Positions 34,849 through 44,889 are shown, numbered from the stretch's first letter. The stretch is 64,000 nt of DNA from an uncultured Opitutales bacterium (GCA_944389215.1 CALXLN010000006.1:1-64000); one strand, 5' to 3'. The notes: generated by a model not told the origin, from the sequence alone. A program made the numbers and translations.

Positions 34849-36114
34849 ATGAAATCTTTAAATCTGCCGCTTATAATTTTTTGTTTTTTTATTTGCTCCG
34901 CAGGATACGCCGGAATCTCGGAAGCGATTGAAGCGGCTGAAAAAAAAATATGGGAAGATTTTGTGAGCGAATACGGGTTCGTCCTAGATTATAAAGGCGA
35001 CTTCCCTACGCCGCAAGACTGCGCCGAAGGCCGCCCAAACTACCTTAATTGGTGGGGCCCGACTGAAAATGCCGCAAAGTTTACAGGACTTTACCTGGCC
35101 GCTGTCTGCCAGAGACACACCCTGAATCCGACGCCATCCGACGCCGAAAAGGCGCGCGAACTGGCAAAAGGGCTGATGCTGTGCGCGTCTGTTTCCGACG
35201 TTAAGGGATTTATCTCGAGGGGAGTGTCGTCCGACGGAAGGACGCACTACCCTCTCGGCTCCGAAGACCAAACTGTCCCGTGGATTTACGGAATGTACCT
35301 ATACCTAAAAAGCGGCATTCCCGCCCCGGAAGAAAAAAACGCGGTAAAATCGAAAATAATAGAAGTCTGTTCCGCGCTGGACGCGAACGGCTGGAAGTGC
35401 CCGTGCGATGGGAAGTTCAAGGGGCAAAACCGGGGCGAACTTTCCAACTTTAGATTTTTTTACGCGCCGTGCATGCTTTTCGGACTGCGTGTGATGTGGG
35501 ATTTAACCCAATCGGAACAATGGCGCGAAAAGTATTATTACGCCATGCGCGAATCATATTCCGAAGGCACAATGACTAGGCTGGAAATATGCGCAAAAGG
35601 CTACAGGCTTGACGACAACTGGCTCAACAACATAGACAAGAATTTCCTATGGATATACGTAAAGTGCCAGGCAGTCCTGCGCGTGCTCTACGATATGGAA
35701 ACTGTAGCCGAAGTCAAAGCGGCGTATTTTTCCGGGCTGCGCGCAAACGCGGAAAACGCATCGAAAGTTGTCGGAGAATATAAGCTGTACGACAACTCCG
35801 CGGACTATCAGTCCACTAATTTCGATTGGCGCAAGAATTACAAATGGCGCCCCCAGGAATCGCAAAAAGACGCCGAAAAATTGGCAATGCAGCAGCTGAA
35901 ATCATATCCGCACTCTGCCGCGAGAAAAGCTGAGAGAGACTATATGACAAATCCGATGTCCGCCGCCGCAATGCTGGCTTACAGCGGCGACGCAAAATAC
36001 CGGCAGACAATCGAAAGCGCAATTTCGCACTACGACTATTCCAAATTCCACATCGGAGAAATCATATACGCAAGCGTGGCGCATTCGGCGCTAAAAACCT
36101 ACATCGGCAAATAG
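34849..36114 (+). CDS. Secreted alpha/alpha-barrel-like glycosidase or lyase, family unknown
   Basis: A 421-residue protein with a signal peptide ('MKSLNLPLIIFCFFICSAGYAG'). The mature part is rich in amphipathic helices with aromatic-acidic segments ('PNYLNWWGPTENAAKFTGLYLAAVCQRH', 'DGRTHYPLGSEDQTVPWIYGMYLYLKSG', 'YRLDDNWLNNIDKNFLWIYVKCQAVLRVLYDME'), the look of (alpha/alpha)6 toroid enzymes such as GH88/GH105-like hydrolases or polysaccharide lyases. I cannot identify a family or catalytic residues. It converges with the sialidase-like gene, 73 bases away. Confidence 0.65.
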   Translation: MKSLNLPLIIFCFFICSAGYAGISEAIEAAEKKIWEDFVSEYGFVLDYKGDFPTPQDCAEGRPNYLNWWGPTENAAKFTGLYLAAVCQRHTLNPTPSDAEKARELAKGLMLCASVSDVKGFISRGVSSDGRTHYPLGSEDQTVPWIYGMYLYLKSGIPAPEEKNAVKSKIIEVCSALDANGWKCPCDGKFKGQNRGELSNFRFFYAPCMLFGLRVMWDLTQSEQWREKYYYAMRESYSEGTMTRLEICAKGYRLDDNWLNNIDKNFLWIYVKCQAVLRVLYDMETVAEVKAAYFSGLRANAENASKVVGEYKLYDNSADYQSTNFDWRKNYKWRPQESQKDAEKLAMQQLKSYPHSAARKAERDYMTNPMSAAAMLAYSGDAKYRQTIESAISHYDYSKFHIGEIIYASVAHSALKTYIGK

Positions 36115-36187
36115 GCTCATTGCGCATAAATTTCCGCCTCCGGCTATATGCTCCGGGCGCGTGCGGATATATTCCGCATCTCAGAGG

Positions 36188-37396
36188 CTAATTGCGAAGG
36201 CGGCGTTCGCGCGCATTTTTAAGTCCCCGTTTTTTTGCCTTGAGCGCCTTTGCGGCGGCGTCCTCGCGCGCGGCCCTTTCGGACTGCGATTCAAATGTTT
36301 TTGCGGGAACATCCCATTGCGCAAACATTTCCGCCGTAGACGGCGACAGCTTTGCCGGATCCACAACAACATGGGTGATAGTTTTGCGGCGGTTCGTATA
36401 GGTTATGTCTACGAGCCCGTCCTTGCGCTGGACGACCGCCGGATAGGAAAATTCCCCGGTGGCGTCCTCCAAAACAAGCGCGGGCTGCCAGCGCATTCCG
36501 TCGGAGGAAATTGCAACGTTAAGCGGGCTGCGGATTTTCCAATTTTGGGTATGGTTGTAAACTAGCAAGTGGCGCCCGTCCTGCAATGTTACAGCATCGG
36601 TGCCGGAGTTCGGATTGGGCAGGCCGGTAGACGCGAGTTTGCTCCAAGTTTTGCCGCCGTCGCGCGACCAAGTTTGGTACACGAAACCTATGTCGCGGGG
36701 AGTTCTGCCAATAGCCTGCAAATCACCGTTCTTATGAATTAGTATAGAAGGCTGGATTCCGCCGATTTCGTCTTTTTGATTTACGTAAGGAGTGCGCGTC
36801 CAAGTTTTTCCGTCGTCGTCGGACAGCCAGAAATAAACGCGCCAATCGTCGGCGGAAAATTCGTCGCTGGCGGGGAGAATTATGCGCTTGCCGACTCTTG
36901 CGGGCTTATTTTTTATAGGGCCGAAATTGCCTTTTGGCGCGAGCGGTTCGGGAGTCGACCACGTTTGGCCTTCGTCTTTTGAAATGGTCTGCATTCCGCG
37001 CCAGTTGTGCCAATTGCCGCTTTGTTTGAAGAACAGCGTGATGGAATTGTCCGAATTGCGGAACAAGACGGGATTCCAGCACGGTGCCGGCTTTTCTTGC
37101 GTCATTGTTGCGGAAGCCGCTATGCGCGGATTTGACCATTTGCCGTCTTTAAATTTTGAAATCCAAATGCAAACGTCGTCCGCGCCCTCGCGCGTGCCTG
37201 CGAAATACGCCACAAGCAAACCGCCGTCCAGTGTTTCCAATACGGTGGACGCGTGGCAGGACTCGAAAAATTCCCCGGGTTGAAAAATATCTTGGCGCGA
37301 CACTATGCCGCTTTGTTTGTCTAAAACTTCGCGCGGAGTTTCAGCAGCGCAAATTTGCGCGGCAAGAACCAACAATATAGACGTGAAAAATTTCAT
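36188..37396 (-). CDS. Secreted sialidase-superfamily (BNR/Asp-box) exo-glycosidase
   Basis: A 402-residue protein from the ATG at 37396, with a signal peptide ('MKFFTSILLVLAAQICAAE'). It forms a six-bladed propeller with Asp boxes SxDxGxTW at 'SKDEGQTWS', 'SDDDGKTWT', 'SRDGGKTWS' and a degenerate 'SSDGMRW', plus the BNR_2 entry motif 'CHASTVLETLDGGLLVAYFAGTREGADDVCIW'. True GH33 sialidases need an arginine triad, which I could not verify here; this subtype is widespread in PVC bacteria and may cleave another sugar. The tail is a lysine/arginine/alanine-rich helix ('AAREDAAAKALKAKKRG'), which is unusual. The upstream ATG at 37432 would precede the signal peptide by 12 residues and is rejected. 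Confidence 0.82.
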   Translation of the reverse strand: MKFFTSILLVLAAQICAAETPREVLDKQSGIVSRQDIFQPGEFFESCHASTVLETLDGGLLVAYFAGTREGADDVCIWISKFKDGKWSNPRIAASATMTQEKPAPCWNPVLFRNSDNSITLFFKQSGNWHNWRGMQTISKDEGQTWSTPEPLAPKGNFGPIKNKPARVGKRIILPASDEFSADDWRVYFWLSDDDGKTWTRTPYVNQKDEIGGIQPSILIHKNGDLQAIGRTPRDIGFVYQTWSRDGGKTWSKLASTGLPNPNSGTDAVTLQDGRHLLVYNHTQNWKIRSPLNVAISSDGMRWQPALVLEDATGEFSYPAVVQRKDGLVDITYTNRRKTITHVVVDPAKLSPSTAEMFAQWDVPAKTFESQSERAAREDAAAKALKAKKRGLKNARERRLRN

Positions 37397-37587
37397 GCGG
37401 TATTTGATAACATTAAACACACCATATATCAAGACGCAAAAAATTCCGTAAAATTTTCAATGGAGCTTTACTTTAAGTACAAAAAATTTATTTGATAAAA
37501 CTAAAGCAATTGGTCAATATTACTGAAACTTTTGTAGCGGTATATCGTTGAAAATATATTTAAGAGGGGAAGAATTATAATTTTACC

Positions 37588-38886
37588 ATGAGCAGACTAA
37601 TTAAACGAATAATCGTTTTTATAGTTGTTGCGGCCTGCGCAGGCGCCGTCGCATACTACGGGTTCATAAAGAAAAGCGAACAGCAGTTCACATTCAAAAC
37701 GGCAAAGATTGAAAAAAAGGACATAATACAGTCAATCGACGCCACGGGCACAGTGGAACCGGAAGAACTGGTTGACGTTGGCGCGCGCGTATCGGGAGAA
37801 ATAGTAGCATTTGGCAAAGACAAAGAAGGCAAGGAGGTCGACTACGGTTCCGAAATTACGGAAGGCTCGCTGATAGCGCTCATAGACGACGAAATACCTC
37901 GCTCGGACATTTTGCAGGCAAAAGCCAGGCTGGAACAGGCAAAGGCGTCGCTAGCGCAGGCAAAGGCAACGCTCCTGCAAAACGAGGCAAATTTGCGCAA
38001 AGCCGAACGCGACTGGTCGCGCGCGCAGAGGCTCGGAGTTTCCGAAGCCCTTTCGCAGGCAAGCTACGACGCATATTTGGCTGACTGGGAAACGGCAACC
38101 GCCCAAATAGAGGTTTCTAAAGCGCAAATCCTGCAGGCAAGCGCGGAAGTCGCTCAGGCGGAAGCCGCTCTGAAAGTAGAAGAGCGCAATTTGGAATACT
38201 GCACAATTAAAGCCCCCGTCGACGGAATAGTCATAGACCGCAAAGTTAACGTCGGGCAGACGGTCGTTTCCAACATGAGCGCCAGCAGCCTCTTTTTGAT
38301 AGCCAAAGACCTAAAGAAAATGGAAGTCTGGGCGTCGGTAAACGAAGCCGACATCGGCAACATAAAGAAAGGGCAGCGCGTGGTATTCACCGTAGACGCG
38401 TATCCCAACGAAAAGTTTATAGGCGAAGTTGGAAAAATAAGGCTCAACGCCACTATGTCGCAGAACGTCGTAACATACGTCGTCGAAGTTCTCACGGACA
38501 ACTCGAGCGGAAAACTCCTGCCCTATCTTTCTGCAAATTTGAATTTTGAAGTAAAGCGCAAAGACGGCGCGCTTTCGGTTCCAAATTCCGCGCTGAGATT
38601 CTCGCCTTCGGACGACATGATAGCCGAAGACGTCGACATGGCGGAATTCGACGGCAAGCGCAAGATTTGGATTGCCGACGGCGACAAAGTCCGCCCAATC
38701 GCAGTTGAACGCTCCATAAACGACGGAGCCTACAGCGCTATAGAATCTCCCGACATACGCGAGGGAATGGAGGTTGTCGTGGGAACTGAAACTATTTCCG
38801 GATCCTCCTCAAGCTCGTCGAATCCGTTTATGCCCAAGATGCCGCAGCGCAAAAGAGGCAACAACACAACAACAAAGAAGAAATAA
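37588..38886 (+). CDS. macA: MacA-type periplasmic adaptor of an ABC efflux system
   Basis: A 432-residue HlyD/MacA membrane-fusion protein. It has one N-terminal membrane anchor ('IIVFIVVAACAGAVAYYGFI'), 'IIQSIDATGTVEPEELVDVGARVSGEIVAF' (lipoyl half), a long alanine/glutamine-rich coiled-coil hairpin (about 105-205, 'QAKARLEQAKASLAQAKATL'), 'CTIKAPVDGIVIDRKVNVGQTV' (second half) and a C-terminal barrel. The end is a serine- and lysine-rich tail. It is first gene of a four-gene operon with the ATPase, permease and outer-membrane channel. A purine-rich AGAGGGGAAG stretch precedes the start. Confidence 0.92.
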   Translation: MSRLIKRIIVFIVVAACAGAVAYYGFIKKSEQQFTFKTAKIEKKDIIQSIDATGTVEPEELVDVGARVSGEIVAFGKDKEGKEVDYGSEITEGSLIALIDDEIPRSDILQAKARLEQAKASLAQAKATLLQNEANLRKAERDWSRAQRLGVSEALSQASYDAYLADWETATAQIEVSKAQILQASAEVAQAEAALKVEERNLEYCTIKAPVDGIVIDRKVNVGQTVVSNMSASSLFLIAKDLKKMEVWASVNEADIGNIKKGQRVVFTVDAYPNEKFIGEVGKIRLNATMSQNVVTYVVEVLTDNSSGKLLPYLSANLNFEVKRKDGALSVPNSALRFSPSDDMIAEDVDMAEFDGKRKIWIADGDKVRPIAVERSINDGAYSAIESPDIREGMEVVVGTETISGSSSSSSNPFMPKMPQRKRGNNTTTKKK

Positions 38887-38901
38887 ACGGCGCAAAAAAA
38901 G

Positions 38902-39597
38902 ATGTCTCTTATAACGCTTAAAGACATACGCAAGACCTATATAATGGGAGACATTAAGCTGCCCGTCTTAAAAGGAATTTCGCTTAATGTCGAAAAGGGG
39001 GAAATGCTGGCGCTCACGGGAGTGTCGGGTTCCGGCAAAAGCACGCTGATGAATATTCTAGGATGCCTCGACCGCCCGACGTCTGGAGAATACTGGCTCG
39101 ACGGCAAGGAGATTTCAAACCTGGACAACGACGGCAGAGCCGACGTGCGAAACAAAAAAATAGGATTCGTCTTTCAAAATTTCAACCTGCTCGCCCGCAC
39201 GAGCGCTCTTGAGAACGTAATAATGCCCCTAGGCTACACCGCCGCGCACATGACCGAAAGGCAAATGATAGAGGCCGGCAAGACAATGCTCGAGCGCGTC
39301 GGACTTGCAGACAGAATGGACCACGAACCATCGCGGCTGTCCGGCGGACAGCAACAGCGCGTCGCCATCGCCCGCGCGCTGGTAAACAAGCCGCAGATTC
39401 TGTTCGCCGACGAGCCCACGGGAAATCTTGACACCCACATGAGCGATGAAATCCTGAAGATTTTCCGGGAGATTAATGAGCGCGACGGCGTAACAATAGT
39501 TCTTGTTACCCACGAAATGGATGTAGCCCACAGCGCCAAGAGAATAATCAAACTAAAAGACGGCGAAATATCCGACGACACCGTATTGGAAAAATAA
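38902..39597 (+). CDS. MacB/LolD-type ABC transporter ATP-binding protein
   Basis: A 231-residue ATPase with Walker A 'GVSGSGKST', Q-loop 'FVFQNFNLLARTSALENVIMPL', signature 'LSGGQQQRVAIARAL', Walker B 'QILFADEPTGNLD' and H-loop 'VLVTHEMDVA'. It follows macA by 15 bases, and its TAA overlaps the next gene's ATG (TAATG). MacB is usually one chain; here ATPase and permease are separate, as in many bacteria. Confidence 0.95.
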   Translation: MSLITLKDIRKTYIMGDIKLPVLKGISLNVEKGEMLALTGVSGSGKSTLMNILGCLDRPTSGEYWLDGKEISNLDNDGRADVRNKKIGFVFQNFNLLARTSALENVIMPLGYTAAHMTERQMIEAGKTMLERVGLADRMDHEPSRLSGGQQQRVAIARALVNKPQILFADEPTGNLDTHMSDEILKIFREINERDGVTIVLVTHEMDVAHSAKRIIKLKDGEISDDTVLEK

Positions 39598-40943
39598 TGA
39601 AAAAGCTTCGCGTAATAAAATCGGCTCTGACGGCAATCTGCCGCAATCCAACGCGCACGTTCCTGACGACGCTTGGGATTGTGATAGGAATCGCCGCCGT
39701 TATCGCGCTGATGGAAATCGGAAACGGCGCGCAGGAAACCCTTCAAAAGAACATAGCCGCGATGGGGGTAAACACCATGCGCATATTTCCAGGAACCGTA
39801 ACCCGAAGCGGCGTAAACACGGGAACCGGCGCGCGCGCAAACCTCACAATGAAGGATGCCGAGGCCATTCTGAAAAACTGCGACCACGTCGAGGCGGTAT
39901 CGCCGGTGCTATGGGTGCGCGGACAGCTGATTTACGGAGGCAAGAATTGGAATCCGTACAGCATAAACGGCGGGAACGAAGATTTTCTGGAGATATCCGG
40001 ATGGCAAATAGAAGAGGGGGAACCTATCTCCAGCATGCATGTGCGCAGAGGCTCGAAAGTCTGTTTGGTTGGTTCCACTATCGTGCGCGAACTCTTTGAC
40101 GGAGAAAATCCCATTGGCAAAGACTTGCGCATACAAAACGTAATGTTCCGCGTCATAGGGGTATTAAAGACAAAGGGGGCGAATATGATGGGCATGGACC
40201 AGGACGACTGCGTAATCGCGCCTTGGACAGCCGTAAAAATGCGCCTTCGCGGAGCCGGTTCGTCTTCTATTGTATCGGCGAACACGGTAACGTCCACAAC
40301 AACCCTCAGCGCATCTTCAACATATACAACCGGTGTAACGTTCTATCCGGAGGCAAGCAGCACTCTGCCGCCGGTCAGGTTTTCGAACGTCGACAGTTTG
40401 ATAGTTTCGGTTCCATCTGCGGACATGCTTGGAATCGCAACGGAAGAAATAATCGCCGCGCTGCGCGAAAGCCACAAACTGTTGCCCGAAAACGAGGACG
40501 ATTTCAGAATCCGCACAATGGCGGAGTTTACCGACTTTTTAACTTCATCCACAAAGACCACAACAAACCTGCTTCTTTGCGTGGCGTTCGTATCGCTGCT
40601 TGTTGGCGGCGTGGGCATTATGAACATTATGCTGGTTTCCGTAACGGAGCGCACGCGCGAAATCGGGCTTAGAATGGCGGTTGGCGCGAAGGCGCGCGAC
40701 ATCCTTAGGCAGTTTTTAATAGAATCTATCGTGATTTGCATTTTGGGGGGAATAATAGGAATTTTCGTCGGGCACGGAATGTCAGTAGCCTTGGCAAAGC
40801 TGATGGGCTGGCCGACGTCCATATCCTATGCGGCGATTATTTTGTCGGTGGGAGTCTCCGCTCTTGTCGGCGTTATATTCGGCTACTATCCCGCCTGGAA
40901 AGCTGCGCGTTTGGATCCGATTGAGGCATTGAGATATGAATAA
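39597..40943 (+). CDS. macB: MacB-type ABC transporter permease (FtsX/MacB_PCD)
   Basis: A 448-residue permease: one N-terminal transmembrane helix ('TFLTTLGIVIGIAAVIALMEIGNG'), a periplasmic MacB_PCD domain (about 50-310), then three C-terminal helices in the FtsX domain ('VAFVSLLVGGVGIMNIMLVSVTERTREIGLRMAVGA', 'ILGGIIGIFVGHG', 'IILSVGVSALVGVIFGYYPAWKAARLDPIEALRYE'). Residues about 224-262 form a serine/threonine-rich insertion ('STTTLSASSTYTTG') in the periplasmic domain. With MacA and the channel it should extrude macrolide-like or peptide substrates across the envelope. Confidence 0.94.
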   Translation: MKKLRVIKSALTAICRNPTRTFLTTLGIVIGIAAVIALMEIGNGAQETLQKNIAAMGVNTMRIFPGTVTRSGVNTGTGARANLTMKDAEAILKNCDHVEAVSPVLWVRGQLIYGGKNWNPYSINGGNEDFLEISGWQIEEGEPISSMHVRRGSKVCLVGSTIVRELFDGENPIGKDLRIQNVMFRVIGVLKTKGANMMGMDQDDCVIAPWTAVKMRLRGAGSSSIVSANTVTSTTTLSASSTYTTGVTFYPEASSTLPPVRFSNVDSLIVSVPSADMLGIATEEIIAALRESHKLLPENEDDFRIRTMAEFTDFLTSSTKTTTNLLLCVAFVSLLVGGVGIMNIMLVSVTERTREIGLRMAVGAKARDILRQFLIESIVICILGGIIGIFVGHGMSVALAKLMGWPTSISYAAIILSVGVSALVGVIFGYYPAWKAARLDPIEALRYE

Positions 40944-42465
40944 AAACTTCTTTGGAAATCTACTTATTGCGGGCTCTGCGCTTGCGCTTTGCGGGTGCAT
41001 GGTCGGCCCCGACTTTGAAAAGCCGGAACCTAAGCTCGGGGAAAAATGGAACCAGGAAATAAGCGGCAAGCTTTTGACGGACGGAGAGGAAAGCAAAAAA
41101 GTATCTCCCGAAGAAATAGCGCACTGGTGGAAAATTTTCGGAGACGAACAGCTGACATCTCTCATAGAGCGGGCTTTTGAGAACAATTTGGACTTGGCAG
41201 CCGCAACTGCAACTATCACGCAGGCGCGCGCTAATTTGGGAATAGTCCAAAGCGGATTCTTTCCCACTCTCGACACTTCCGCCGGAGTAACGGAAAAAGG
41301 CCGCACCATGCACGACACTGCGACAAGCTACGGCATGGGAGCTACTGCTGGATGGGAAATAGACCTGTTCGGCGGAACCCGCCGCAGCATAGAATCGGCG
41401 GTCGCCAGCTACAGAGCGACACTTGCGGACAAATGCGCGACTCGCATTCTCGTCGCGGCGGAAGTTGCAAACAATTATTTTTCGTACCGCGCGCTTCAAC
41501 AGGAATTGATTATCACAAAGAGCAATCTTGAGACCCAAAAAAAGACCTACCGCATAACGCTGGAACGCAAGGCAAAGGGGTTTGTATCGCAGTTGGACGT
41601 GGTGAGAGCGGCTGCCGAAGTTGACAGCACGTCGTCGCAAATTCCTACGCTGCAAAAAGACCTAGTGCAAACGCGGCACGCACTGGAATTGCTGCTTGGG
41701 CTTCAATCAGGCGCGCTTGAAAAAGAGCTTGAGGAGCCGAAAGACCTTCCTGAGTTGGAAAGATTCATCCCCGTGGGAGTTCCCGCAAACCTGCTTGAGC
41801 GGCGCCCCGATATAATTTCTGCGGAATACAACTTGCACAAGGCGGTCGCAGCAGTGGGCAATGCGGAAGCAGATTTTTATCCAAAATTTTTCATAAACGG
41901 GAGCATATCCTACGAAGCCCCAAAAATCGGCAATATAGTAAAGAGCCAATACGGGACATGGTCGGTGGGTCCAAGCGCAACATGGAATATATTCCAAGCG
42001 GGCAAGACAGTATTTAACGTGGAAATGCAGAAAGGCGTCGTGGCGCAAATGGGCGCAAATTGGAAATCCGCGGTCTTGACGGCGATAAAGGAAGTCGAGG
42101 ACGCCCTTGTTGCCTCCGCAAAAGAGCGCGAACGCATAGGCTACATAAACAGGCTTGTTGAAAACAACAGAAAAGCCTTCGACCTTTCATCAACTTTATA
42201 TTCCGAGGGTGAAATAGAATTTCTAGACTTGCTTGTTTCGCAGCGCTCAATGCTGCAATCAGAACAAAATCAAATATCCAGCCGCCAGCTTTTTATATCG
42301 CATATAATATCTCTCTACAAATCGCTCGGCGGCGGATGGACGATGGAGGACTTGAAAGACGATCCCCAAAAAACAGAATGGCTTTTCTTTAAGGACTCAT
42401 TCGGAATGGGAGAGCCTGAATCTGAAAACTTGAAAGTAGTGGAAGCTTCGGAAGCCGATAAATAA
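40936..42465 (+). CDS. TolC-like outer-membrane efflux lipoprotein, NodT/OprM family
   Basis: A 509-residue outer-membrane factor with a lipoprotein signal ('LLIAGSALALCGCMVGPDF', lipobox LCGC) and the typical 'GPDFEKPEPKLGEKW' opening. Two OEP repeats each hold a long helical pair ('LIERAFENNLDLAAATATITQARANLGIVQSGFFPTL' and 'GVPANLLERRPDIISAEYNLHKAVAAVGNAEADFYPKFFINGSISYEAP'). It overlaps the permease gene by eight bases. It can serve MacAB and perhaps the AcrAB-type pump that lacks a channel. A 64-base piece of this gene (41860-41923) is present in inverted orientation in the downstream intergenic region. Confidence 0.94.
   Translation: MNKNFFGNLLIAGSALALCGCMVGPDFEKPEPKLGEKWNQEISGKLLTDGEESKKVSPEEIAHWWKIFGDEQLTSLIERAFENNLDLAAATATITQARANLGIVQSGFFPTLDTSAGVTEKGRTMHDTATSYGMGATAGWEIDLFGGTRRSIESAVASYRATLADKCATRILVAAEVANNYFSYRALQQELIITKSNLETQKKTYRITLERKAKGFVSQLDVVRAAAEVDSTSSQIPTLQKDLVQTRHALELLLGLQSGALEKELEEPKDLPELERFIPVGVPANLLERRPDIISAEYNLHKAVAAVGNAEADFYPKFFINGSISYEAPKIGNIVKSQYGTWSVGPSATWNIFQAGKTVFNVEMQKGVVAQMGANWKSAVLTAIKEVEDALVASAKERERIGYINRLVENNRKAFDLSSTLYSEGEIEFLDLLVSQRSMLQSEQNQISSRQLFISHIISLYKSLGGGWTMEDLKDDPQKTEWLFFKDSFGMGEPESENLKVVEASEADK
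41860..41923 (+). repeat. Source copy of a 64-bp segment duplicated in inverted orientation
   Basis: Its reverse complement is found at 43159-43222 with 61 of 64 bases identical. It encodes the conserved 'NAEADFYPKFFINGSISYEAP' region of the second OEP repeat. Confidence 0.92.
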
Positions 42466-43326
42466 AATCTGCCATTTTCCAGAATTTTGCGCCCCTGCAA
42501 AAGCGGGCGCGCAAAAAAATAATAAAAATTCCCGCAAGAGCGTGCAACAACCGGAGGAAGTATTAAATTTTAGGATGTTCGGCGGTTTCCGCGCACAAAA
42601 GAATTGGGCGCAATAATTTGCGCTTATTAAATAAGCGATGCCTGCGCGCGGGCGTTATTTGCCCCAATAAAAGCTAGAAAACCGCCCCCAATACTGCGCG
42701 CGTCGCCAAGGGAAAGTCGCTATGTTTTCACCAAATGAGGCAGCATCTCCGCGCGCAGCGCTTATTAAAAATGCAGTTGGATTTTGCCGAATTAAAGGAA
42801 TATAGCCGCCCTAAAAAAACATCTTTCCATTTTATTGAAAACAACTCGCTCATCCCGAAAAAAAATGCGCTTAAAAACGATGGTATTGCGCGGAATAAAA
42901 TGAAATCTCGCAGGGGCAATCTTCAAATTCGAATTTTTTACGCCAGAATATCCAAGCTGTTCTTGCTATTTATACAGCCTTCTTATCCTTCTTTTCAGCG
43001 AGAAATCAGCCTTCAGCCGCATTGCGGAAAATCAGCGAGCAAAAACACTCTGCCCGAGCGGAAATATACGAACTTCAATTGAAAAATTTAAGCAATCTGC
43101 GCGCACCAGCGCAAAAATCTGATATGAAAAAATATTTTTCGCAATTATTCTATGTTTATTGGGGCTTCGTAGGATATGCTTCTATTTATGAAAAATTTTG
43201 GATAAAAATCTGCTTCCGCATTCAATATAACCGCCCGCTATACCTCCCTCAAACATACAAAATCTTAGTTTTCCGCCTGCACAAGCTGAAAACTTTTGAC
43301 CTCCAAGCAACCGGTGCGAAAAAGCG
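42466..43326. other. Long intergenic region containing an inverted tolC-like fragment
   Basis: About 860 bases with no convincing gene; frames such as 42735-43082 show no family motif. Contents seen are an imperfect hairpin at 42485-42515 just after the channel gene (no T-run on the plus strand), a 17-base palindrome CGCTTATTAAATAAGCG at 42621-42637 whose arm recurs as GCGCTTATTAAA at 42758-42769, and the inverted 64-base tolC-like copy at 43159-43222. Confidence 0.6.
43159..43222 (-). repeat. Intergenic inverted copy of the tolC-like 64-bp segment
   Basis: On the minus strand this reads as the 41860-41923 segment of the channel gene with three substitutions clustered in a five-base stretch (CGGG to TAGA). 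The flanks do not match the gene. The copy lies about 690 bases past that gene's stop and about 105 bases past the stop of the PII gene. Confidence 0.92.
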
Positions 43327-43683
<357 letters not shown>

Positions 43684-44889
43684 TTAATCGGGTAAGTTGT
43701 AGTTTTTATTAACGTCAAGTTCGACGACTTTCCAAGGCAGCCCAAACTTTGCGACAGCCTCCAGGAATGGATCGGGGTCGAGCTGCTCCATATTGAAGAC
43801 CCCCTTCCCGCCCCATATTTTCGCCGCCACCATGCGCGCGGCGCTTGCTGCCGGAACGCCAGTAGTATAAGATATTGCCTGGCTTTTTACCTCGGCGTAG
43901 CATTCCTCGTGCACGCACACATTGTATATATAATACTTTTTGCGCTCGCCGTTTTTTATTCCGTCGAAGATGCAGCCGATGTTTGTCTTCCCCTTTGTCA
44001 GGGGCCCCAAACTCGCAGGATCGGGCAGAACAGCCTTCAAGAACTCAATCGGAGCGATTTCCGCTCCCTTAATTTTAATCGGCTTTATCGACGTCATTCC
44101 AACGTTTTTCAAGACATTCAAATGGGTCAAATACTTGTCGCCAAACGTCATCCAAAACCTTATGCGCTTTAAGCCCTTCAAATTCTGGCAAAGGGATTCC
44201 AGCTCCTCGTGGTAAAGCAGGTAGGATGGTTTCACTCCAACTTCGGGATAGTCGAAATCGCAGCGCACGCTCAAAGGATCAGTTTCAATCCATTGACCTT
44301 CCTGCCAATATCTGCCTCGGGCGGTAATTTCGCGAATATTTATTTCGGGATTGAAGTTTGTGGCAAACGGCAATCCGTGGTCTCCGGCGTTGCAATCGAG
44401 AATGTCGACGTAGTTTATTTCGTCAAAGAGATGTTTTTGCGCGTACGCGCAGTACATGTTTGTAACCCCGGGATCAAAACCCGCGCCAAGCACGGCAATC
44501 AAGCCGGCCTTTTCAAATTTTTCGCGGTACGCCCACTGCCATTTATATTCAAATTTCGGAACGTCCGGTGGCTCGTAGTTGGCTGTGTCGATATACGGAA
44601 TTCCCGCCATAAGACACGCGTCCATAAGAGTCAAGTCCTGATATGGCAGCGCTACGTTTACCAGCAAATCCGCGCCTATTTTTTTTATGAGAGCTGCAAC
44701 CTCCGAAGGGTTGTCGGCGTCAACCTGGGCAGTGTGGACAGGCGAAGCGATTTCGGAAGCAATGGCGTCGCACTTAGACTTTGTGCGCGATGCCAGCCAA
44801 ACTTCGTCAAACACGTCGCGCATCTGCGCGCACTTGTGCGTTACAACCCTTCCGACGCCGCCTGCGCCGATAATTAGAACTTTTGCCAT
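43684..44889 (-). CDS. Carboxynorspermidine synthase (saccharopine dehydrogenase family)
   Basis: A protein of about 401 residues with the Rossmann start 'MAKVLIIGAGGVGRVVTHKCAQ', then 'NVALPYQDLTLMDACLMAGIPYIDTANYEPPDVPKFEYKWQWAYREKFEKAGL' and 'AGFDPGVTNMYCAYA', typical of carboxy(nor)spermidine dehydrogenases rather than lysine-pathway saccharopine reductase. It condenses aspartate semialdehyde with a diamine using NADPH in the alternative spermidine/norspermidine pathway. The decarboxylase of the same pathway is 0.7 kb away on the other strand, supporting the call. The ATG at 44889 is chosen over the 44-residue extension from 45021, which lacks any family similarity. Confidence 0.88.
   Translation of the reverse strand: MAKVLIIGAGGVGRVVTHKCAQMRDVFDEVWLASRTKSKCDAIASEIASPVHTAQVDADNPSEVAALIKKIGADLLVNVALPYQDLTLMDACLMAGIPYIDTANYEPPDVPKFEYKWQWAYREKFEKAGLIAVLGAGFDPGVTNMYCAYAQKHLFDEINYVDILDCNAGDHGLPFATNFNPEINIREITARGRYWQEGQWIETDPLSVRCDFDYPEVGVKPSYLLYHEELESLCQNLKGLKRIRFWMTFGDKYLTHLNVLKNVGMTSIKPIKIKGAEIAPIEFLKAVLPDPASLGPLTKGKTNIGCIFDGIKNGERKKYYIYNVCVHEECYAEVKSQAISYTTGVPAASAARMVAAKIWGGKGVFNMEQLDPDPFLEAVAKFGLPWKVVELDVNKNYNLPD

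Noticed and set aside
34424-43222. Diversity-generating retroelement or retron as the source of the short gene-fragment copies
   Set aside because: No reverse transcriptase gene is present in the window. The mismatches are not restricted to template adenines, and the copied segments are in housekeeping-type or transport genes, not variable binding proteins.
44209-44877. Open plus-strand frame of 222 codons
   Set aside because: Antisense to the carboxynorspermidine synthase gene, whose motifs are clear.
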